A model generated the notes under the pieces. It was given only the letters and a program-made list of their open reading frames with translations, was not told the origin of the DNA and made no database searches. Source: Terriglobus albidus (GTDB lineage Bacteria > Acidobacteriota > Terriglobia > Terriglobales > Acidobacteriaceae). Taken from it: a DNA stretch of 64,000 nucleotides. Below are positions 58,918-64,000 of this stretch, piece after piece. The stretch lies in NCBI RefSeq assembly GCF_008000815.1, contig NZ_CP042806.1, positions 248,001 to 312,000 on the forward strand, in the 5' to 3' direction. The position numbers and the translations under genes were made by a program. Within the stretch, counting starts at the first letter, position 1. Each line of letters begins with the position of its first letter.

Positions 58918-60888
58918 CTACCGCCCGTGGCCGCGATCTCCGCCACGCGGTTGGTCAGGACGTCCGCCTCCCTGCTGCGGACGTGGGGCTTCCATTCGCT
59001 GCTGCGGTTGTTGCTGGCGCTGCTGCATTTGTTCTTGCCGCATTTGCTGCATCTGCTGCTGGCGCTGTTGATCCATCTGCTGACGCTGCTGCTGTTGCAT
59101 CTGCTGTTGGCGTTGTTGCTGCTCCTGCATGCGCTGTTGCTGCTGCATTTGCTGTTGCTGCTGCCGCTGCTGATCAGCTTGCCGTTGCTGCATCATCTGT
59201 TGTTGACGCTCCTGCATCTGCTGCGAACGCTGCTGGTTCTGCATCTCCTGCTGGCGTTGCTGCTGCATCTGTTGTTGACGCTGCTGATCCATCTGCTGAC
59301 GTTGCTGCATCTGGCGTTGCTGATCAGCCTGACGTTGCTGTTGTTCCTGCACCTGTTGTTGCTGACGCTGCTGCATCTGCTCCTGCTGCGTCTGTTGGCG
59401 TTGCTGCATCATCTGCTGCTGACGCTGCTGGTCCTGCTGACGCTGCTGGTCGAAACCACCGCGGTTGATGTTCTGCTGCTGCCCATTCGGATTCTGTCCC
59501 GGAGGCACCAGGCCAGGATTCCGTCCGAAGCCGCCGCGCACCGCCTGACTCTGCGGTTGCTGGTTAGGCTGCTGCTGTTGCGTCTGTTGACGCTGTTGCA
59601 TCATCTGCTGCTGGCGCTGCTGCTCCTGCTGACGCTGCTGGTCGAAACCGCCGCGGTTATTGTTCTGCTGCTGCCCATTCGGATTCTGTCCCGGGGGCAC
59701 CAGGCCAGGATTCCGTCCGAAGCCGCCGCGCACCGCCTGGCTCTGCGGTTGCTGGTTAGGCTGCTGCCGTTGCTGCATCTGTTGCTGTTGTTGCTGACGC
59801 TGCTGCACCATCTGCTGGCGGGCAGCCCACTGCGGGTTCACTGCATTCGGAGCCGGACGCTGGAAACCGTGGTCGGCCTGCAGCGGACGGTTCACCGCAG
59901 CAACCTGCGGACGTCCACGATTCGCCGCGAAGAACGCATTGCGGTTCTGCATCGCCTCGCGCTGCACTGCCAATTGCTGCGTCATCGGACGCACATGCTG
60001 CTCGCGATAGGCGAAGCGCTCCTGCGGAGCCGGAGGACGATTGATGCCGCCGCGTCCACCGTAGTACGCCACACGCGTGTTGTTGATGTACGTGTTATTG
60101 ATCACCGTGACATTGCGCTGGTAGACGTAGGTCGCCCGCGGAGGAACACGGTTGCACACGCGGTTGTAGTAAAAGTGCGGTCCATTCCAGTAGCCGCCCT
60201 GATAGCCGAAACCGATGTAGCCGAAGCCATAGTTAACGCCGCCGTAGAAACCGATGTGCGGTCCCCAGTAGCCGCGATAGAAGCGGTAGCGGCCGCCATA
60301 CCAGCCCCAGTAGCCGGGGGTCCAGAGCGCGCCGACATACGGCGGATACACCCACGCACCCGGCACCCAGTAGTAGCCGGTATCGGCGTAGTACCAATAA
60401 CCAGGAGTCCAGATGTAGTCGGGTCCGGGCGCCTCGGGCTGCTCATACTGCGGCAGTTGAGGCGGAGGGTTGTCGGCGACGACGTCATCAAGCGCGTCCG
60501 CGCCCTGCTGGTAGGTGTCGTCGTCATACTGTCCCTGATTGGGATCCTGGTATTGCGCATTTGGATCCTGATTCGCATACTGCGCATTCGGGTCCTGGTT
60601 TGCATATTGTGCGTTGGGATCCTGATATGCCGGCTGCTGTTGTGTCTGGGCTGGCTGATAGGTCTGCGCTGTCGGCTGACCGCCCTGGTAGCTTTGTGCC
60701 TGGGTTACTGCCTCATTCTGCTGGCTGTTTCCCTGGATGGGCACCTGGGCCATGTTGGAATCAGTAGGATTCCCCGCCCCCGGCTCCTGCAGCGCCGCCT
60801 GCACGCTGCTACCCCGGCAGCCGGCCAGCGGCAAAGCCAATAACGCCGCCATCACACTGATTCTGAGAGTATTTCCGTTCCCACCCAT
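58918..60888 (-). CDS. Gln-rich lipoprotein with Tyr/Trp/Gly-rich (YXWGXW-like) segment
   Basis: A 656-residue exported protein. The lipobox L-A-G-C at about residues 21-24 (LALPLAGCRG) predicts a lipid-anchored Cys. A Gln/Pro region has four 9-residue-type repeats (QDPNAQYAN), then a Tyr/Trp/Gly segment at ~155-245 (DYIWTPGYWYYADTGYYWVP, LWTPGYWGWYGGRYRFYRGY) like acidobacterial and proteobacterial YXWGXW proteins. The C-terminal half is almost entirely Gln, Arg and Met, with a 64-residue unit (AVRGGFGRNPGLVPPGQNPN and onward) present twice. It ends GGGDRGHGR-like. GAGGTG six bases upstream supports the ATG. The repeats suggest a surface or periplasmic low-complexity matrix protein; function is unknown. 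A hairpin terminator follows. Confidence 0.85.
   Translation of the reverse strand: MGGNGNTLRISVMAALLALPLAGCRGSSVQAALQEPGAGNPTDSNMAQVPIQGNSQQNEAVTQAQSYQGGQPTAQTYQPAQTQQQPAYQDPNAQYANQDPNAQYANQDPNAQYQDPNQGQYDDDTYQQGADALDDVVADNPPPQLPQYEQPEAPGPDYIWTPGYWYYADTGYYWVPGAWVYPPYVGALWTPGYWGWYGGRYRFYRGYWGPHIGFYGGVNYGFGYIGFGYQGGYWNGPHFYYNRVCNRVPPRATYVYQRNVTVINNTYINNTRVAYYGGRGGINRPPAPQERFAYREQHVRPMTQQLAVQREAMQNRNAFFAANRGRPQVAAVNRPLQADHGFQRPAPNAVNPQWAARQQMVQQRQQQQQQMQQRQQPNQQPQSQAVRGGFGRNPGLVPPGQNPNGQQQNNNRGGFDQQRQQEQQRQQQMMQQRQQTQQQQPNQQPQSQAVRGGFGRNPGLVPPGQNPNGQQQNINRGGFDQQRQQDQQRQQQMMQQRQQTQQEQMQQRQQQQVQEQQQRQADQQRQMQQRQQMDQQRQQQMQQQRQQEMQNQQRSQQMQERQQQMMQQRQADQQRQQQQQMQQQQRMQEQQQRQQQMQQQQRQQMDQQRQQQMQQMRQEQMQQRQQQPQQRMEAPRPQQGGGRPDQPRGGDRGHGR
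59390..59775 (-). repeat. 192-bp direct duplication inside the Gln-rich gene
   Basis: TTCTGCTGCTGCCCATTCGG occurs at 59471 and again at 59663, and the following ~110 bases match apart from a few single changes. The period is exactly 192 bp, or 64 residues, so the reading frame is kept. CAG-rich sequence on both sides offers a path for slippage or recombination. Confidence 0.9.
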
Positions 60889-61002
60889 AGGTCACCTCTT
60901 CATACCGGATCTTTCTCTCCGCCCGGTTGATACCTATAGATAGACACGCCTCTGCGCGCACGCGTTGCCGCATCTTTTTGTTGCAAACGGGGTTGCAGAG
61001 GT

Positions 61003-62625
61003 TTACTTCACGAAGAGGCGAAGCGCGTAGTAGATACCGCCCGCAATCAACGCCGCGGCCGGAAGAGTGAAGAGCCACGCCAGGAGGATGTTGCGGATGG
61101 TTTGCATACGCAAGCCGCTCCCGTTGGCCAGCATGGTTCCGGCCACTCCTGAACTCAGCACATGGGTCGTACTCACCGGCAGATGGAAGCGGTCCGCTGC
61201 GATGATGGTCGCCGCGGCAACAATCTCCGCCGAGGCGCCCTGAGCGTAGGTGAGATGTTCCTTGCCGATGCGCTCGCCGACGGTGATAACGATGCGGCGC
61301 CAGCCGACCATGGTGCCCAGGCCGAGAGCCAGAGCCACCGCGACCTTGACCCACACCGGAATGAACTTGGTTGCGTGATCGAGGTGCTCCTCGTAGTTCT
61401 TCAGAGTGTCTTTGTCCGCGGAGGTGAAGGGCGGAACACCCTTTTCCTCATTCGACTTGGCGAGCAGACGCAGGGTCTCGCTCTCGATATACATATCGTT
61501 GCGGACGTTACGCTGCTGGTCGTCCGGAACATCGGAGAGCTGATGGTGCGGGGCGACCTGGTGGGTGATCTCGTCAGCCATACGCCGCGCAGCCGGAATA
61601 ACGTCGGGCACCAGTTCCTTGGAGCGGATGTATGCCGTCAGCACTGTCCTGGCATCATTCACTTCGATGCCCTGCGGAGCGTAGTGCTGGAAGACGCGCG
61701 CCGCCGACTCGCTGACCGCAACGAAGTCCTGCGTCTGCGAGAAGCCGAGAGCATGGTTCAGGGCGTAGGCCGTCGGAACCGTGCCGATCAGGATCAGCAT
61801 GATGAGTCCCATGCCCTTCTGACCGTCGTTCGATCCATGTCCGAAGCTGACACCGGTGCAGGTAAGAATGAGCAGAACGCGGATCCAGAACGGAGGCGGT
61901 TCGTTGCCGACCGGCGCCTCGTAGAGCTGCTGGTCCTTCACCACCTGCTTAAGGATGATGAGCATCAGCGCGGCGAAGGCGAATCCAGCGAGAGGAGAGA
62001 TGAAGAGAGCGCGGAAGACGTTGGCGACCTGACCCCAATCGACTCCGCTGGCTCCGTTGGAGCCATTCATCAACTGGTTGGCGATGCCCACGCCAATCAT
62101 CGATCCGATCAGGGTGTGCGAGCTGGATGCCGGAAGACCCAGCGCCCAGGTACCCAGGTTCCAGGCGATAGCCGCAAGCAGCAATGCAAAGACCGCGGCA
62201 AATCCCGCTCCGGAACCGGCCTTCAGAATGATCTCAATGGGAAGCAGCGAGAGTACCGCGAAGGCGACACCGCCGGAAGAGGTGAGCACGCCGATCAGGT
62301 TCCAGATGCCGGACCAGATCACGGCAACATGCGGATCAAGCGAATGGGTATAGATGACGGTGGCTACAGCATTGGCCGTGTCGTGAAAACCGTTGACGAA
62401 TTCGAAGCCGAGAGCAATAAGCAGGGCGAGACCAAGCAGGATGTACGGCCATCCGCTGAGATTATGAACCCGGCTCAGGTCGTTGGCGACATGAACCCCG
62501 GCGTACACAATTCCCGCCAAAATAATGGCGCCGAAGACACCGAAGCTCTTCTTGCCTGGGGTGCGTTTGAGTTTGGCCTGTAATGCAGCGGATTGACTAA
62601 CGCCTTCTTTGACGGCTACCGTCAC
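61003..62625 (-). CDS. pit: PiT-family inorganic phosphate transporter
   Basis: A 540-residue inner-membrane phosphate (metal-phosphate) symporter. The two PiT signatures are present: GFEFVNGFHDTANAVATVI at residues 73-91 and, in the second half, G-V-S-F-G-H-G-S-N-D-G-Q-K-G-M-G. Paired LPASSSHTLIGSMIGVG and LPVSTTHVLSSGVAG segments mark the inverted repeat of the fold. A soluble loop of about 130 residues (~325-440, ITHQVAPHHQLSDVPDDQQR) separates the halves and is longer than in many members. The start is GTG at 62625 with GGAG eight bases upstream. No PhoU-like partner is adjacent. Confidence 0.92.
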   Translation of the reverse strand: MTVAVKEGVSQSAALQAKLKRTPGKKSFGVFGAIILAGIVYAGVHVANDLSRVHNLSGWPYILLGLALLIALGFEFVNGFHDTANAVATVIYTHSLDPHVAVIWSGIWNLIGVLTSSGGVAFAVLSLLPIEIILKAGSGAGFAAVFALLLAAIAWNLGTWALGLPASSSHTLIGSMIGVGIANQLMNGSNGASGVDWGQVANVFRALFISPLAGFAFAALMLIILKQVVKDQQLYEAPVGNEPPPFWIRVLLILTCTGVSFGHGSNDGQKGMGLIMLILIGTVPTAYALNHALGFSQTQDFVAVSESAARVFQHYAPQGIEVNDARTVLTAYIRSKELVPDVIPAARRMADEITHQVAPHHQLSDVPDDQQRNVRNDMYIESETLRLLAKSNEEKGVPPFTSADKDTLKNYEEHLDHATKFIPVWVKVAVALALGLGTMVGWRRIVITVGERIGKEHLTYAQGASAEIVAAATIIAADRFHLPVSTTHVLSSGVAGTMLANGSGLRMQTIRNILLAWLFTLPAAALIAGGIYYALRLFVK

Positions 62626-62861
62626 AAATACACTCCGACGCGCTCGCCTTAGACAAGCCGCCTCATGGATAGTACCAATCCCGGCAGTGCCGGAGGCTAC
62701 GGGTTTGTTACAGCACTGTTAAAAACCGGGGTGGTTGCACCATCGCTGGTGAAGCGGTGGAAAATCTGACAATTCTTCCCTCACTTTTTCGTAAGGCCTG
62801 TCGATCCATCCCCGGTTTGTTCGATTAACCCGCAGACAGGCAATAAGGAGGCCTGCGACCC
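62626..62861. other. Divergent spacer between the PiT and DGPF genes
   Basis: About 235 bases holding both promoters. GTTACAGCACTGTTAAAAACC and CACCATCGCTGGTG are small dyads, but no hexamer pair convinces. AAGGAGG just ahead of 62862 is the DGPF ribosome binding site. No dispersed repeat is present. Confidence 0.4.
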
Positions 62862-63233
62862 ATGCAATATCTGCTGCTGATCTACGACAACGAAGCCAAG
62901 CTCAACGCCCTTCCCCCGGCGCAACTTGTTGATATGTATGCCGAATACGGCGGCCTGACACAGTCGCTGAAGAACTCCGGCCAATTTCTCGCCGGCCGCC
63001 AGCTTCATCCGGTGGCGCAGGCCACGACCGTCCGGGTCAAGGATGGCAAGCAGACGGTCACCGACGGTCCATTTGCGGAGACGAAGGAACAACTCGGTGG
63101 CTTTTATATGGTGGAAGCGGCCGACCTCGATGAGGCTGTCGCCATCGCCGCCCGCATCCCCTCCGCCCGTACCGGATCGATCGAGGTCCGTCCCCTCGTG
63201 GAACGTCCAGCCGAGCGCAAGGACCAAAACTAA
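62862..63233 (+). CDS. YCII-related (DGPF) protein, partner of the second ECF42 sigma factor
   Basis: A 123-residue YCII/DGPF-family protein with the canonical motif VTDGPFAETKEQLGGFYMVE at residues 66-85 and the N-terminal MQYLLLIYDNEAKLN. AAGGAGG precedes the ATG. It lies five bases upstream of the sigma-factor gene, the same order as at 13544, and is codirectional with it. Its conserved DGPF contrasts with the DGVF of the first copy, so this pair is probably the more typical module. The biochemical role of the family is unknown. Confidence 0.92.
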   Translation: MQYLLLIYDNEAKLNALPPAQLVDMYAEYGGLTQSLKNSGQFLAGRQLHPVAQATTVRVKDGKQTVTDGPFAETKEQLGGFYMVEAADLDEAVAIAARIPSARTGSIEVRPLVERPAERKDQN

Positions 63234-63238
63234 GCATC

Positions 63239-64000
63239 ATGCCGTTACCGACGGAAACCGGGCAGGCCCACTTCGAGACCATCTATCGCGAAGAGGCTGC
63301 CCGGGTTCTGGCCACCCTGATCCGCCTGCTCGGCAGCTTTGACCTGGCCGAAGAGGTGACCCAGGAAGCCTTCACCATCGCCCTCCAGCAGTGGCCGATC
63401 GAGGGCCTGCCCGCCAATCCCCGCGCCTGGCTGATCTCGACCGCGCGGCACAAGGCGCTGGACCTGATCCGCCGTCGAGCGAGCTTTGCAGACAAACAGA
63501 CCGAGCTGGTGCACTTCCTGCTGCCTTGCGAACACGAGGCGCCGGCCCAGGAGGCGGCAATGCTGCAGGCAGAGCAGCCGATCGAAGACGATCTGCTCCG
63601 CCTGATCTTTACCTGCTGCCACCCGGCTCTGTCGCAGGAGACCCAGGTCGCCCTGACCCTGCGTACCCTTTGTTCCCTAGATACTGAGCAGATCGCACGC
63701 GCCTTCCTGGTTCCGGTCGCCACCATGCAGCAGCGCATCGTCCGCGCCAAACAGAAGATCCGCGATGCCGGCATTCCCTACCGGGTTCCGTCGCACGGCG
63801 ATCTGCCACAGCGGATCTCCGCTGTGGCGCTGACCGTCTACCTGGTCTTCAATGAGGGCTATACCCACAACAACCGCGAGTTTGCCGCAGAGGCCATCCG
63901 TCTGGCCCGCCTGCTGCACCGGCTGATGCCCGCCGAGGCTGAACTGACCGGGCTGCTCGCTCTCCTCTTATTGCAGGACTCGCGCGCTGCGGCCCGCCTC
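63239..64000 (+). CDS. ECF42-type RNA polymerase sigma factor, 3' end outside the window
   Basis: The frame is open from the ATG at 63239 to the last base, 254 codons without a stop. Region 2 is at ~10-80 (FETIYREEAARVLATLIRLL, SFDLAEEVTQEAFTIALQQW, NPRAWLISTARHKALDLIRR). Region 4 is at ~115-165 (DDLLRLIFTCCHPALSQETQ, FLVPVATMQQRIVRAKQKIR). The start of the long C-terminal extension is seen in TVYLVFNEGYTHNNREFAAE. Members of the group are about 400 residues, so some 150 residues are missing. It begins five bases after the DGPF gene, with which it must be cotranscribed. It is clearly distinct from the sigma factor at 12303, so the genome has at least two such modules. Confidence 0.92.
   Translation, partial: MPLPTETGQAHFETIYREEAARVLATLIRLLGSFDLAEEVTQEAFTIALQQWPIEGLPANPRAWLISTARHKALDLIRRRASFADKQTELVHFLLPCEHEAPAQEAAMLQAEQPIEDDLLRLIFTCCHPALSQETQVALTLRTLCSLDTEQIARAFLVPVATMQQRIVRAKQKIRDAGIPYRVPSHGDLPQRISAVALTVYLVFNEGYTHNNREFAAEAIRLARLLHRLMPAEAELTGLLALLLLQDSRAAARL

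Noticed and set aside
58915-60843. A 642-residue Leu-rich open frame on the plus strand opposite the Gln-rich lipoprotein gene
   Set aside because: It is the complement of CAG/CTG-rich codons, which rarely make stops on the opposite strand. It has no domain, no plausible composition and no ribosome binding site, whereas the minus-strand frame has a lipobox, a known segment and a terminator.
61162-62583. A 473-residue plus-strand frame opposite the PiT transporter
   Set aside because: It is a GC-rich shadow of a highly conserved transporter. It is His/Arg/Asp-rich, has no membrane segments or motifs, and would sit fully antisense.
1-64000. tRNA genes, rRNA, CRISPR arrays, prophage or integrative-element attachment sites, known riboswitches
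   Set aside because: Reading the gaps on both strands gave no cloverleaf with a GTTCRANYC-like arm, no spaced short repeats, no phage structural or integrase genes and no recognisable riboswitch core. A covariance-model scan would be needed to exclude short RNAs.

Overview
The window looks like chromosome of a Gram-negative member of the Acidobacteriota, most likely family Acidobacteriaceae (Terriglobus/Granulicella/Edaphobacter type). This is inferred from family content, not from a marker gene: an ADOP-type orphan FtsX permease, a carboxypeptidase-regulatory-domain TonB receptor of the Oar kind, a lipoprotein with a Trp/Tyr/Gly-rich segment, KdsA (hence LPS), and many short dispersed palindromic repeats between GC-rich genes. 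I found no rRNA, tRNA, CRISPR array, phage or plasmid functions.

Layout. 0-6.4 kb: the end of an ABC-type permease, a DinB/MDMPI-like protein, and a CGNR zinc-finger regulator divergent from two alpha/beta hydrolases and a TMEM175-type channel; an 11-bp inverted repeat brackets the -35 box. 6.6-10.6 kb: an ankyrin protein and a secreted GH92 mannosidase. 10.6-12.05 kb: a complete IS4-family element with a 10-bp target duplication. 12.3-14.5 kb: a VOC-DGPF-ECF42 sigma operon, divergent from MscS. 16.8-21.3 kb: an M3 oligopeptidase, an SDR protein and an AraC regulator.

21.3-35.8 kb is a divergent nutrient-acquisition locus. A TonB receptor, a DUF2891 protein, a 1492-residue M14 carboxypeptidase and an MFS carrier lie on the minus strand. 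A GntR/FCD regulator and both hydantoinase/oxoprolinase subunits lie on the plus strand. The likely flow is uptake, exopeptidase trimming, import and ring opening of a cyclic amide, but the substrate is not known.

36-39 kb: a DUF2252 protein, a small ankyrin protein and a monofunctional transglycosylase. 39-47.4 kb: two apparently soluble hybrid histidine kinases, one carrying about a dozen 92-residue HAMP-type units encoded by an exact 276-bp periodic array. 47.5-49.6 kb: an all-minus module of two rhodanese-DUF2892 proteins, an ECF sigma factor and OsmC, which I read as a sulfur/peroxide stress unit. 49.7-54.1 kb: a Tat-exported hydrolase, a DUF4331 protein, a TPR protein and an AraC regulator. 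54.1-57.5 kb: kdsA, an Nramp transporter preceded by two DtxR/MntR-like boxes, and a hydrolase. 57.5-58.8 kb: an IS5-like element. 58.9-64 kb: a Gln-rich lipoprotein, a PiT phosphate transporter and a second DGPF-ECF42 pair cut by the window edge.

Three dispersed repeat families fill most gaps. Family 1 is a ~115-bp MITE-like element with TA at its ends (six copies). Family 2 is a ~150-bp multi-hairpin element bounded by GTGGGAGC/GCTCCCAC; the IS4 element lies in a copy and the IS5 element abuts a fragment. Family 3 is a 95-235 bp element bounded by TTTGTCAT/ATGACAAA. Two family 1 copies supply the stop codon of the neighbouring gene, and one supplies a ribosome binding site.
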